From Streptomyces fragilis (GTDB lineage: Bacteria > Actinomycetota > Actinomycetes > Streptomycetales > Streptomycetaceae), in the NCBI RefSeq assembly GCF_003112515.1, contig NZ_BEVZ01000004.1, forward strand, positions 992,001-1,056,000: a DNA stretch of 64,000 nt, in the 5' to 3' direction. The notes beneath the pieces are model-generated. The model was given only the letters and a program-made list of their open reading frames with translations, searched no databases and was not told the origin of the DNA. Within the stretch, counting starts at the first letter, position 1; the number at the start of each line of letters is the position of its first letter. This document shows positions 1-12,024 of the stretch, piece after piece. The translations under genes were made by a program, and so were the position numbers.

Positions 1-665
1 CCGCCGCCGCCCATGTAGTAGGCGTCGCCGCCGCGCAGGTCGTAGTAGGTGCGGGGGCGTTCCGCGGTCCGGACCACCGCGACGGCCGCCGGGTCCACGC
101 CCGCCGCCTCGACCAGCTTCGCGGCCGCGGCCGGGTCGACGGCCTCGACGACGACCTTGTTGCGCTTCGGGTCGACGTAGCGGACCGGGGCGTCCAGGGC
201 CGCGGCGGACGTCCGGGCGGCCCGGTCGAGACGGGTCCTGGCCGCCTCCAGCTCTCCCAGCGAGCGGTCCACGACGACGGCCCTGGCGCCGGCCCGCTCG
301 ATGACCTCGACGTCGGAGCGGTCGGTGGTGGCGACCGTGAGCGTGCCGGATTCCGCGCCGGCCACCCAGGAGCCGGCGTGGTCCGCGCCGAGCTCCAGGC
401 GCAGCCGGCCGAGCGTCGCGCCCGCCTCGGCCTCGTTGGCCAGGCGCCGCCGCGTCTGCTCGGCGGTCAGGCCGAGGTCGCGCCGGAGCGCCTCGAGAAG
501 TCCGGCCGGGGCCCGGTCGGCCTGGAGGGTCTCGGCGGCCGAGGGAGCGTGCGGCACGGACGGGACGGTCGGCCGGGCGGCCGCGGTGCCGACCAGGCCG
601 GACAGCACCAGCGTGCCGGCGGCGAGCAGGGCCGCGGTGCCGGCGGCCGGGGAGAGCTTGGGCAT
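1..665 (-). CDS. Streptogrisin-type serine protease precursor (5' part only)
   Basis: The gene starts at ATG 665 and runs off the left edge, so only about 221 residues are visible. They comprise a signal peptide (residues 1-30, hydrophobic core ending in an Ala-rich cleavage site), a long charged pro-region with the alpha-lytic-protease propeptide pattern, and the first residues of the mature enzyme (YYDLRGGDAYYMGGG), which match the mature N-terminus of the streptogrisin C/D/E group (peptidase family S1E). Such enzymes are secreted as zymogens; the propeptide folds the chymotrypsin-like domain and is then cleaved off. The catalytic triad lies outside the window, so activity cannot be checked. 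The family call is secure; the exact streptogrisin type is not. Confidence 0.88.
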   Translation of the reverse strand, partial: MPKLSPAAGTAALLAAGTLVLSGLVGTAAARPTVPSVPHAPSAAETLQADRAPAGLLEALRRDLGLTAEQTRRRLANEAEAGATLGRLRLELGADHAGSWVAGAESGTLTVATTDRSDVEVIERAGARAVVVDRSLGELEAARTRLDRAARTSAAALDAPVRYVDPKRNKVVVEAVDPAAAAKLVEAAGVDPAAVAVVRTAERPRTYYDLRGGDAYYMGGG

Positions 666-1009
666 GGAGGTCTCCTACGGGTGGGAGGTGGGGCAGGAGC
701 CGTGCGGGGAGTGCGGGACTGCCGAGACCGTACGGCCGCGGCCCGTGCCCGCGTCAGCCTCCGCCCGACCCCCTCCCGCGGAGCTATGGATCGCCCCCTG
801 CCCCGCCACCTGCGCCGCGCCCCCGTCCATGCGCCGCGCCACCGGCGCCACGCCACCACCCGGCCCCTACGCCGCGCCCCGCCGCCCGCTTCCGAGCGAC
901 CTGGGCCTCACGCGCCGCCTAGGCGTCACGCGCCCCCCGCGCCACCCGCGCCGCGCCCCCGGCCGCGCCCCGCACCCCCTGCCCACGCCGCACCACCGGC
1001 GCCACGCCA
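666..1009. other. Gene-free, C-rich low-complexity spacer with a direct repeat
   Basis: This 344-bp stretch lies between the end of the LysR gene and the start of the protease. It is very C-rich, with irregular CGCC/CAC iterations. A perfect 17-bp direct repeat (CACCGGCGCCACGCCAC) occurs at 840-856 and again at 994-1010, the second copy overlapping the LysR stop codon. No coding sequence or clear promoter is supported. Confidence 0.6.
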
Positions 1010-1936
1010 CTACCCCGCCCCGCCCCCGGCCGCACGTGCCCTGGCGTCGGCGTGGGCGGCGCGTGCCTGCGCGACGACCAGGTCGACGGCGGCTGCCGGC
1101 TGCGCGGAGCCCTGCCACGCCAGCAGGTGCCGCCAGGTCAGCGGCGCCCCCGCGAGCGGCCGGGTCACGATTCCCGGGGCCGGCGGGAAGGTCGCCCGCG
1201 CCAGCCCCAGCGCCCGACCGACCTGCACCAGGTGCACGACGGAGGAGGTGTCCGTCTCGAACAGGCTCCGCGGGGTGAACCCGGCACGGGTGCAGGCCGC
1301 GGAGAAGCAGTCCGCGAAGCAGCCGTCCCCCGGAACGGCCCCCCAGTCCTCCCCCGCGAGCTCGGCCAGGTCGATCTCCGGACGCCCCACCAGCGGATGG
1401 CCGGCCGGCAGCATCACGTGCACGGCGTCCACGGCGATCTCCCGCCAGGACACCTGCGGCGCCGCGGGCGGATGCGCGGACCCGCAGACCCCGACGAGCG
1501 CGAAGTCGATCCGCCCCTCGGAGACCAGCGCGGCCAGCTCCCGTTCCGACCAGGTGGTGGTGGTCGTCACCGGTACGCCGGGCGCCGCGTCGGACAGCCG
1601 GGCGAGCAGGCCGCCCAGCAGCGGCCCGTGCGTCCCGCCCAGCCGGAACCGCCGCGGGCCGGACCGCGAGCGGGCGAACAGCGCGGCCTCCTGCTGGAGC
1701 TCGGTCACCGCCGGGAGCACCACCCGGGTCCGCGCCAGCACCAGTTCCCCCAGCGGCGTCGCCCGCACCCCGAACCGCCCGCGCTCGAACAGTGCCCCGC
1801 CCAGCGTCCGCTCGATCCGCTTCAGCTGCGCGCTCAGCGTCGGCTGGGACAGCCCAAGCGCCGTCGCCGCACGGGTCAGGCTGCCCGCGTCGGCGATCTC
1901 CCTGATCACTCTCAGATGCCGCAACTCCAGCTCCAT
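1010..1936 (-). CDS. LysR-family transcriptional regulator
   Basis: A 308-residue LysR-type regulator. The start at ATG 1936 gives the typical N-terminus (MELELRHLRVIREIADAGSL); upstream in-frame codons would add an untypical proline-rich extension. Residues about 3-62 form the winged helix-turn-helix (LTRAATALGLSQPTLSAQLK), followed by a linker helix and a periplasmic-binding-like effector domain to about residue 290. It probably controls nearby or distant genes in response to a small ligand; no divergent partner gene is present, which is unusual for the family. The last 15 residues are Ala/Arg-rich and merge into the low-complexity spacer downstream. The effector and target are unknown. Confidence 0.9.
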   Translation of the reverse strand: MELELRHLRVIREIADAGSLTRAATALGLSQPTLSAQLKRIERTLGGALFERGRFGVRATPLGELVLARTRVVLPAVTELQQEAALFARSRSGPRRFRLGGTHGPLLGGLLARLSDAAPGVPVTTTTTWSERELAALVSEGRIDFALVGVCGSAHPPAAPQVSWREIAVDAVHVMLPAGHPLVGRPEIDLAELAGEDWGAVPGDGCFADCFSAACTRAGFTPRSLFETDTSSVVHLVQVGRALGLARATFPPAPGIVTRPLAGAPLTWRHLLAWQGSAQPAAAVDLVVAQARAAHADARARAAGGGAG

Positions 1937-1993
1937 GCAGGGAGCTTGGTCCCTGTGCGGGGCAGGTGCAAGGGCCGTGGCGACACAGCAGGG

Positions 1994-2032
1994 CGCCCCC
2001 GCCGGAGGGATGGAGGAACTCCGGCGGGGGCG
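1994..2032 (-). terminator. Hairpin terminator after the xylanase gene
   Basis: A perfect 13-bp stem (CGCCCCCGCCGGA at 1994-2006 paired with 2020-2032) with a 13-nt loop lies 100 bp past the xylanase stop and just before the LysR start. No clear T-run follows, as is common for Streptomyces terminators. Confidence 0.7.
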
Positions 2033-2132
2033 TGTCACCGGCGGGCGGCGCGGGGTGAAGAGTTGCCCGCCGGAGCCGGTTCACCTGTCACGGGGACAGG
2101 TAGGACGTGGGCCTCGCGGGCCCGTGGGTGGG

Positions 2133-3221
2133 TCAGTCGTTGCGGCCCCCGGCCAGCTCCTCGCGCACCGCCCAGTAGGACGGCTTCACGGCGTAGTTCT
2201 CGTCGTAGATGTTGGCCGAGCCCTCGCCCTCGAAGACGCCGGGGACCCAGGAGTACTGGTCGGCGAAGCCCCAGATGGTGAACGAGGTGCACTTCTTCTG
2301 GTCGAGGCAGGCGTCCAGCATGCGGCCGAAGTACTCGGCCTGCCGGGCGAGCTTGGTCTCGTCCATCGGCATCACGCCGCGCACGTCGACCTCGGTGAAG
2401 GAGGACTCCACACCGATGTCGGCGAAGCGCTGCAGGTTGGCCGGGATGTCGCCCGGGAACCCGTAGAAGGTGCTCAGGTGACCCTGGATGCCGAAGCCGT
2501 CCACCTTGACGCCCTGGGCCCGCAGCTCCTTGATCAGGTTGTAGTAGGCGGTGGACTTCGCGTTGACGCCCTCGACGTTGTAGTCGTTGACGTACAGCTT
2601 CGCGTGCGGGTCGGCCTGCCGGGCCCAGCGGAAGGCGTCGGCGATGTAGGACGGGCCGAGCTGCTGGTACCAGAGCGACTGGCGGTAGCTGCCGTCCTCC
2701 TCGAAGACCTCGTTGACGACGTCCCACTGGTAGAGCTTGCCCTTGTAGTGCTTGGCCACCGTGGTGATGTGCTCACGCAGGATCTGGCGCAGCTCGTCCT
2801 TGGAGATCGAGCCGTCGGCCACGCCCGACGTCAGCCAGCCCGGGAGCTGGTTGTGCCACAGGAGGGTGTGACCGCGGACCGCCTGGCCGTTGGAACGGGC
2901 GAACTTCACCAGGGCGTCGCCCTGGGTGAAGTCGTAGACCCCGCGCTCCGGCTGGAGGGTCTCCCACTTCATCACGTTCTCGGCGGTCACCGAGTTGAAC
3001 TCGCGGGCCGTGATCTTGCGGTACGTGGAGTCCTCGGCGAGGGCGTCCATGTTGACCGCGGTGCCCAGGAGCAGGTGGTCGCGCGCGGCCAGGGCCTTGA
3101 GCGGAGCACCCTTGGGGTGGTGGTACGCGCCCGCCGGAGCGGCCTGCGCGGAGGTGACGGCGCCGGTGAACAGCAGCGCCCCGCTCGCCATGACGGCTGC
3201 GGCAGCACGGAGGTGCTTCAT
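2133..3221 (-). CDS. Secreted GH10 endo-1,4-beta-xylanase
   Basis: A 362-residue enzyme that cleaves internal beta-1,4 bonds of xylan outside the cell. Residues 1-28 are a Sec signal peptide ending in SAQA. The rest is a single GH10 (beta/alpha)8 catalytic domain: the acid/base is Glu171 in the WDVVNE motif and the nucleophile is Glu277 in SSFTEVDVR. Cys305 and Cys311 can form the usual disulfide. There is no carbohydrate-binding module, unlike many longer Streptomyces xylanases. It follows the GH115 glucuronidase gene on the same strand, 228 bp downstream; a strong hairpin lies between them, so the two may be transcribed separately. Start ATG 3221 directly precedes the signal peptide. Confidence 0.95.
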   Translation of the reverse strand: MKHLRAAAAVMASGALLFTGAVTSAQAAPAGAYHHPKGAPLKALAARDHLLLGTAVNMDALAEDSTYRKITAREFNSVTAENVMKWETLQPERGVYDFTQGDALVKFARSNGQAVRGHTLLWHNQLPGWLTSGVADGSISKDELRQILREHITTVAKHYKGKLYQWDVVNEVFEEDGSYRQSLWYQQLGPSYIADAFRWARQADPHAKLYVNDYNVEGVNAKSTAYYNLIKELRAQGVKVDGFGIQGHLSTFYGFPGDIPANLQRFADIGVESSFTEVDVRGVMPMDETKLARQAEYFGRMLDACLDQKKCTSFTIWGFADQYSWVPGVFEGEGSANIYDENYAVKPSYWAVREELAGGRND

Positions 3222-3304
3222 TGCGGTCCTCTCGATGGTGCTTGATGTCGGTGGAGCGTTGCGGCACCCGTGCCGGACGGCGGTGGTGCCGAGGACGGCG
3301 GCCC

Positions 3305-3348
3305 CCGGCGGGGGCAGTGCTGCCCGCCGGCAGCACTGCCCCCGCCGG
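3305..3348 (-). terminator. Perfect 20-bp-stem hairpin between GH115 and GH10 genes
   Basis: CCGGCGGGGGCAGTGCTGCC (3305-3324) is exactly complementary to 3329-3348, with a 4-nt loop. It lies 100 bp after the glucuronidase stop and 84 bp before the xylanase start. It is most likely a factor-independent terminator for the GH115 transcript, making the two genes separate units or setting their relative expression. Confidence 0.8.
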
Positions 3349-3449
3349 CGGTGACGCCGGGGTCGCCGGGCCGCTCGACGCGGCCGGGCGGCGGTGTGGG
3401 GGGTGTGGGGGCAGAGGCGCCGGACCTCCCCAGGTCGGCGCCCCTGGTC

Positions 3450-6400
3450 TCAGCGGACCCGGTGGCTCTCCACCGGGCCGAGGTAGGTCTCCGGGAGCCC
3501 GCCGGTGTCGACGATCAGCCGCTGCAGGACGACGGTCGGGTCGACCATCCAGAACCGCAGCTTGTGCACGCCGGCCTTGGCGACGGTGTGCACCGAGGAC
3601 GTCCGGTTGACGTTGTCGGAGGTGTGGCGCGCCCACCGCTTGTTGAGGCCGCCGTCGTCCGGGCCGGTCGCCGCGATGAAGTCGACGGTCTGCGGGGCCT
3701 GGTCGTCGAAGGAGACCGCGTACCGCAGTCCCGGCCGGCCGAGGGTGGGGTTGCGCGGCGAGACGTACGCCCAGACGGTGACCTCGCCCGGGGTCAGCAG
3801 GGTGACGTCGTACTCCAGGTAGGGGGCCCCGTTGCCAGGGGTCTGCGCGGGAGCGGTGACCGGCACCGGGGACATCCCGGCCTCGGTGCGGCCGATCCGG
3901 TCGATCCGCAGCCAGCCGGCGTCCTTCGTCCCGACCGCGCGGGAGTAGTGGTGGGCGTCGATGGCGACGTAGCCGCCGGCCTCGACGAAGCCCTTCACGC
4001 CACGCGCGGAGACGCGGTCGGCGACCGCCCTCACGGTCACCGTGCGGCCCGCGCCCTCCACGGTCAGCTCCGCCTCGCCGCGGCCGGCCGGCGCGCGGTT
4101 CCAGTCCACCCGCACCTCCAGCCGGACCTGCGTGCCGACCGTGCCGCGGGTGCGCTCCACCCGCAGCCAGGGCGCCGAGGAGGTCACCCGGTAGTCGAAG
4201 GCGCGCGAGCCCCGGTTGAAGATCTCGACGTACACCTCGTCGCCGGTCCGGAACGGGCTGAACTCCGGCAGCCGCGGCGTGCCTTCGGCGTTCGGCCACC
4301 AGTCCTCGGAGCCGCTGACCGCGACGCCCATCTCCGCGGTGTCCGGCAGCTCGATGCGCCGGACCTTGGGGAAGATCTCGTCCTTGATGGCCACGTTGTC
4401 CAGCTCGGGCTGCTGCCAGCCGGCGTTCGGGCCGTACCGCTCGACGTCGCCGTAGCCGATGTGCGGCTGCAGCATGAAGTCCTTCCACTTGCCGCCGGCG
4501 ATCTCCTTGTTGAAGACGTCCTGCAGGCGGAAGTCCTCCTCGAGCGCCGCCTCGGCCCTGTCCGCGAGCTCGTTGGTGAGGGCGCGGCCCTGGCGGGCGT
4601 AGAGGATGTTGGTGAACTCGGCCTCACGCAGGTAGTACACGTTGGCCGTGGCCGCCACGTTGTAGCCGACCAGTTCGAACCATGCCTCCCGCACGGAGGC
4701 CGGCAGCCGGCGGGCGACGCGGGCGGCGTCCTTGTCGAGCTCCCGCCACGCCTGGGTGACGCGCTCCAGCTCGCCCCAGTGGAACGGCGTCTGCTGGTCG
4801 TCGTACACGACCGCGTTGTCGTCCTTGGTGATGTCCTTCGTGGGGTCAAGCGTGATCCGGCGGTTGAGCAGCTCGGGCTTGCGCAGCTGCTGCAGGTGGG
4901 CGTACCGGGAGATGATCCCGGCGACCGCCTCCGCGTGCTCCTCGCCGAAGTGCAGCGCCGCGTAACGGCGCTCCCACTCGCCGATGTCGTCCAGCTCCCA
5001 GCGCCCGGGGTCCCAGGCGTAGTCCATGAAGAACTGGGTGGGGACCTCGTTGCCCTTGAGGTCGCCGACGTTGGTCATCCACAGTCCGTGGTTGCCGTAG
5101 GAGACCGCCTGGTGCAGCTGGTCCCACATGTTCGGCAGCGACGTGGTGTCCACCCACTTGTAGTTGCGGCCGGCACCGACGTAGTCGAAGTGGTAGTAGA
5201 TGCCGTACCCGCCGGAGCGGGCGGGCTCGTCGGGGTCCGGGTGCATCCGCAGGTTGCCCCAGTTGTCGTCGCAGAGCACGACCGTGACGTCCTCGGGCGC
5301 CCGCAGACCCCGGTTCCAGTACCGCTGGACCTCCTTGTACAGGGTCCACACCTGCGGCACCGCGGTCTCGGAGCCGAACACCTCGGCGATGATCTTCCGC
5401 TGGGTGGCGATGATGTCGTGCATCAGGTCGATGCCGTCGCCGTCCGGGAGGCTCACGTCGCCGTTGCCGCGCATGCCGAGGGTGACCACGCCCTCGATGC
5501 CCTCGCGGCGCATCCGCTCGACGCCCTCGCGCCAGTAGGCCTCGATGGCGGCGCGGTTGCGGCGGAAGGACCACTCGCCGGTGCCGCCGTACGGGTCGGA
5601 GCCCGGGGTGGTGATGTTGCCCGCGGAGTCACGGACGGCGGCCTTGGCGTGGCGGTTCCACTCCTCGATGCCGCGCATCATCGGCGCCTCGTGCGAGGTG
5701 CCCATGACCACGCCGTAGGCGGTGGCGCGGGCGTGGTTCTCCGGGTCGTCCTCGGCGAACGCCCGGCCCCACACGGCCGGCCAGAGGTAGTTGCCCTTCA
5801 GGCGGAGGAGGACCTCGAAGACCTTCTCCCAGAACTTGGCGTTGAACCCGCCGTCGAAGCCCGGAGCCTTGCCCGGTCCGAAGAACTGCGGGGCCCAGGT
5901 GCCGAGGTTGGGGTTCTCGTCGTTGATGAAGACGCCGCGGTACTTCACCTTGGGCGTGCCCTGGGTCCAGGAGCCCGCCTTCACGAAGATCTCGCGGTGC
6001 CGCACCGGCGTGGCGTCGTCCCACCAGTACCAGGGCGAGACGCCGATGCCGAAGCTGACGTCGTAGGCGCCGAAGATGGCGCCGCGCTGGTCGCTGCCCA
6101 CGATCACCAGGGCGCGGTCGACGCCGGGCATCGGCCGCTCGACCACGGTCTGCTGGGAGGTCTCCCACTTCCCCCGAATGCGGGAGACGTCCAGCTTCCC
6201 GGACGCGACGAGCTTGTCCACCAGCGCGCTGCGGCCGAGCGTTCCGACGACGACGACCTCCCGGGCCGAGCCCGCTCGCGCCGCCGGCTTCACACCGGTG
6301 ACGCGCTCGACGTCGGCGCGCAGGTCCTCGGCGACCCGGACCACGCCCGCGAAGTCGTCCTCGTCCACCAGCACCGGGGCGGCGTGCCCCTTGCGCACCA

Positions 6401-6596
6401 GCGGGAAGGCACCGGCCTCGGGCCGGAACGTGATGTACGCGCCGGAGTCGGTGCGGCGCGGCCCCCCTCCGGCCGCGCCGCGCTCCGCGTCACCCTGGGC
6501 GGCGTACGCCGTCCCTTCGCCGACCAGAGGAAGAGCCACCAGGCCCGCAGCCGCCCCTGTTTCCAGAACCGACCGACGGCTGACGTTTCCGCGCAT
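3450..6596 (-). CDS. Secreted GH115 xylan alpha-1,2-glucuronidase
   Basis: A 1048-residue protein of glycoside hydrolase family 115, which removes (4-O-methyl)glucuronic acid side chains from xylan. An N-terminal twin-arginine signal (SRRSVLETGAAAG, residues 6-18, then a hydrophobic stretch to about residue 32) suggests folded export by Tat. Family landmarks are GVSPWYWWDDATP (185-197), KYRGVFINDENPNLG (218-232), NYLWPAVWGRAF (269-280) and CDDNWGNLRMHPDP further on. The C-terminal third is a beta-rich region typical of the family. Its product complements the GH10 xylanase encoded downstream: debranching exposes the backbone. An inverted repeat of the CGAAA-N2-TTTCG type lies about 90 bp upstream and may be a regulator site. 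Confidence 0.93.
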   Translation of the reverse strand: MRGNVSRRSVLETGAAAGLVALPLVGEGTAYAAQGDAERGAAGGGPRRTDSGAYITFRPEAGAFPLVRKGHAAPVLVDEDDFAGVVRVAEDLRADVERVTGVKPAARAGSAREVVVVGTLGRSALVDKLVASGKLDVSRIRGKWETSQQTVVERPMPGVDRALVIVGSDQRGAIFGAYDVSFGIGVSPWYWWDDATPVRHREIFVKAGSWTQGTPKVKYRGVFINDENPNLGTWAPQFFGPGKAPGFDGGFNAKFWEKVFEVLLRLKGNYLWPAVWGRAFAEDDPENHARATAYGVVMGTSHEAPMMRGIEEWNRHAKAAVRDSAGNITTPGSDPYGGTGEWSFRRNRAAIEAYWREGVERMRREGIEGVVTLGMRGNGDVSLPDGDGIDLMHDIIATQRKIIAEVFGSETAVPQVWTLYKEVQRYWNRGLRAPEDVTVVLCDDNWGNLRMHPDPDEPARSGGYGIYYHFDYVGAGRNYKWVDTTSLPNMWDQLHQAVSYGNHGLWMTNVGDLKGNEVPTQFFMDYAWDPGRWELDDIGEWERRYAALHFGEEHAEAVAGIISRYAHLQQLRKPELLNRRITLDPTKDITKDDNAVVYDDQQTPFHWGELERVTQAWRELDKDAARVARRLPASVREAWFELVGYNVAATANVYYLREAEFTNILYARQGRALTNELADRAEAALEEDFRLQDVFNKEIAGGKWKDFMLQPHIGYGDVERYGPNAGWQQPELDNVAIKDEIFPKVRRIELPDTAEMGVAVSGSEDWWPNAEGTPRLPEFSPFRTGDEVYVEIFNRGSRAFDYRVTSSAPWLRVERTRGTVGTQVRLEVRVDWNRAPAGRGEAELTVEGAGRTVTVRAVADRVSARGVKGFVEAGGYVAIDAHHYSRAVGTKDAGWLRIDRIGRTEAGMSPVPVTAPAQTPGNGAPYLEYDVTLLTPGEVTVWAYVSPRNPTLGRPGLRYAVSFDDQAPQTVDFIAATGPDDGGLNKRWARHTSDNVNRTSSVHTVAKAGVHKLRFWMVDPTVVLQRLIVDTGGLPETYLGPVESHRVR

Positions 6597-7120
6597 GGCT
6601 CACCCACTTCTCGGCTGAATTTGGTAACCGGCCTGACAAATGTTGGGGCAGGGACGGGAGCACGACAACGGGTCGGGAGCAACGAAAACTTTCGATACGC
6701 GAACACGACCGGGAAGATCCGGAAATCGCAGGCGGAAACGGCCGCACGGACGCCCTTCCGCCAGGGCACGGAGGGCGGCGGTTTTCGAAATCGGCCACGA
6801 GGTGGCGCGAAAGTCGCGGGATTCCTTCCGCAACGTGGCGCAACGCCTGCGGAGGTGCGGCAAACCTGCCGTGACCTGGGACGATCACGCGCGCAAGGCG
6901 GCCGAGGACACCCGAGGGCGGTCGCGGGAGCGCGCGGGACGGGAAGCCGGGAACTTGGCGAAAACGATGCCCTCGCGGCGCCGGCCGGAGCGAGGACGGC
7001 AGCGGGGCGGACGGCCCACGGGAACGCCCCCAGGGCCTGCGGAGGGGCCTGAGGAGGGCCGCGGAAGGGCTGCGGAAGGGCTGCGGAAGGGCAGGCGGGT
7101 GACACACCCCGGAAAACGCC
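6597..7120. other. Intergenic region between GH115 gene and tuf
   Basis: No gene is supported in these 524 bp. The part nearest the GH115 gene must hold its promoter; a weak candidate is TTGTCG (minus strand, 6663-6668) with a poorly matched -10 around 6640-6645. An 11-bp tandem repeat (GCGGAAGGGCT, three copies, last base varied) lies at 7061-7093. The tuf terminator closes the region. Confidence 0.5.
6683..6694. promoter_or_regulatory. Candidate operator upstream of the GH115 gene
   Basis: CGAAAACTTTCG reads as CGAAA-N2-TTTCG, an inverted repeat 87 bp upstream of the glucuronidase start and about 15 bp upstream of a possible -35. Similar CGAAA-type repeats have been reported upstream of Streptomyces xylanase genes. 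A second palindrome, TTTCGAAA, lies at 6783-6790. The role in xylan induction is inferred. Confidence 0.45.
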
Positions 7121-7157
7121 GGAGGGCCCGCACGACGTGATGTCGTGCGGGCCCTCC
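7121..7157 (-). terminator. tuf terminator
   Basis: A perfect 16-bp stem (GGAGGGCCCGCACGAC at 7121-7136 with 7142-7157) and a 5-nt loop lie 48 bp after the tuf stop. On the minus strand it is followed by GGCGTTTTCC, a short T-run. It ends the str operon transcript. Confidence 0.9.
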
Positions 7158-7204
7158 TTGAGCCACAAGAGCTCAGGTCATCGAGTGACCGTCAGGCAAG
7201 GAAC

Positions 7205-8398
<1,194 letters not shown>

Positions 8399-8562
8399 TG
8401 GGGTCCTCCTGGGAGTGGTTCTGAACGCCTTGCTTCATCGGCGCCAGGTGATCTTTGCTGGAATGCCCGGCCCCTCGGGGCACCCCGGCACGTTCCTCTC
8501 GGTTCGCGCCGGAATGCCCCTGGAGGCACGGAGTCAAGCCTAAGGCGTGGAACTCGGTGGAG

Positions 8563-10689
<2,127 letters not shown>

Positions 10690-10728
10690 AAGGCTTCAGT
10701 CTTCTCTCGGTCTCGATGGGGTCTGCGA

Positions 10729-11199
10729 CTACCAGCGGTAGTGCGCGAAGGCCTTGTTGGACTCGGCCATCTTGTGCGTGTCCTCGCGCTTCTTGACGGC
10801 CGCACCGAGGCCGTTCGAAGCGTCGAGAAGCTCGTTGAGCAGACGCTCGGTCATCGTCTTCTCGCGACGGGCGCGGGAGTAACCGACCAGCCAGCGCAGG
10901 GCCAGCGTGTTGGCGCGACCGGGCTTGACCTCGATCGGCACCTGGTAGGTCGCACCACCGACGCGGCGGGACTTGACCTCGAGGGTCGGCTTGATGTTCT
11001 CGAGAGCGCGCTTCAGCGTGATGACCGGGTCGTTGCCGGTCTTCTCGCGCAGGCCCTCCATGGCGCCGTAGACGATGCGCTCGGCGGTGGAGCGCTTGCC
11101 GTTCAGCAGCACCTTGTTGATCAGGGAGGTCACCAGAGGAGAACCGTAGACCGGGTCGATGATGACCGGGCGCTTCGGGGCGGGGCCCTTACGAGGCAT
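10729..11199 (-). CDS. rpsG: 30S ribosomal protein S7
   Basis: A 156-residue S7 protein that nucleates assembly of the 3' domain of 16S rRNA and lines the E site. It begins MPRKGPAPKRPVIIDPVYGS and contains the conserved LINKVLLNGKRSTAERIVYG and SRRVGGATYQVPIEV blocks. It starts 2 bp after the rpsL stop, so the two genes are probably translationally coupled. Confidence 0.99.
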   Translation of the reverse strand: MPRKGPAPKRPVIIDPVYGSPLVTSLINKVLLNGKRSTAERIVYGAMEGLREKTGNDPVITLKRALENIKPTLEVKSRRVGGATYQVPIEVKPGRANTLALRWLVGYSRARREKTMTERLLNELLDASNGLGAAVKKREDTHKMAESNKAFAHYRW

Positions 11200-11201
11200 T
11201 C

Positions 11202-11573
11202 TTACTTCTCCTTCTTGGCGCCGTAGCGGCTGCGGGCCTGCTTGCGGTTCTTGACACCCTGGGTGTCGAGGGAACCGCGGATGATCTTGTAACGAACACC
11301 GGGCAGGTCCTTCACACGGCCGCCGCGCACGAGCACGATGGAGTGCTCCTGCAGGTTGTGTCCCTCACCCGGAATGTAAGCAGTGACCTCGATACCGCTG
11401 GTCAGACGCACACGCGCGACCTTACGCAGGGCCGAGTTCGGCTTCTTCGGGGTGGTCGTGAACACACGCGTGCAGACGCCGCGACGCTGAGGGGAACCCT
11501 CGAGTGCGGGCGTCTTGTTCTTCTCGACCTTGTCCTGCCGGCCCTTCCGGACCAGCTGCTGGATCGTAGGCAC
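11202..11573 (-). CDS. rpsL: 30S ribosomal protein S12
   Basis: A 123-residue S12 protein of the decoding centre. The start is GTG 11573, giving the family N-terminus MPTIQQLVRKG; CGGAGAA lies a few bases upstream as ribosome-binding site. A longer in-frame ATG start at 11621 would add 16 residues absent from the family and is rejected. Lys43 (in TPKKPNSA) and Lys88 (in RVKDLPG) are wild type, so the usual S12 streptomycin-resistance changes are absent. It is the first gene of the str operon. Confidence 0.98.
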   Translation of the reverse strand: MPTIQQLVRKGRQDKVEKNKTPALEGSPQRRGVCTRVFTTTPKKPNSALRKVARVRLTSGIEVTAYIPGEGHNLQEHSIVLVRGGRVKDLPGVRYKIIRGSLDTQGVKNRKQARSRYGAKKEK

Positions 11574-11768
11574 TACTTCTCCGGTTTCTGTGTGCCGAAT
11601 GGTGAAGCTAACCTGGAACATCGCCGACCCACGCGGTCGGGTGTGTCGAATCCCGCGGACCTACGCCGTCAGGCGGAGAACTGCACGGATCACGGTGGCC
11701 GATGCGGACTCCCCTTGCGGTGGAAAGGCACGCAAGGAGGCCAGGGCACACCCCAGGCACAAGGTCTG

Positions 11769-11797
11769 AGCGTACCTACCGCATACGCCGTGGTCAA
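11769..11797 (-). promoter_or_regulatory. Promoter of the str operon (rpsL)
   Basis: On the minus strand TTGACC (11792-11797) and TACGCT (11769-11774) are separated by exactly 17 bp, a good fit to the vegetative sigma factor HrdB. Transcription would start near 11762, giving a leader of about 190 nt. The leader contains a 7-bp stem-loop (11713-11719 with 11731-11737). Confidence 0.7.
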
Positions 11798-12024
11798 AAC
11801 AAATGCCCCGGGGCTGGCCAAGGCCCCGCCGCCGCGCCCCCGGGCGCCTCCCGGAGGGCTCCCGCCGCCGCCTCGCACACGGCCGGCGCGCGGGCCGGGG
11901 CTCACCCGCGCGGGCGGCGGCGAGAACGCACGACCGAGCACGCGCGCATCTGTTGATACGCACGGCAGAGGGAATGAGTGGCGCAGGAACACCCCGCAAG
12001 GACACGAGCGAAGGGAACCGCACC

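Noticed and set aside
11574..11621. Longer rpsL start at ATG 11621
   Set aside because: It adds 16 residues not found in S12, while GTG 11573 has a good ribosome-binding site and the family N-terminus.
11803..12024. N-terminal extension of the amidase from ATG 11803
   Set aside because: The extension is Arg/Pro-rich, overlaps the rpsL promoter and has no ribosome-binding site.
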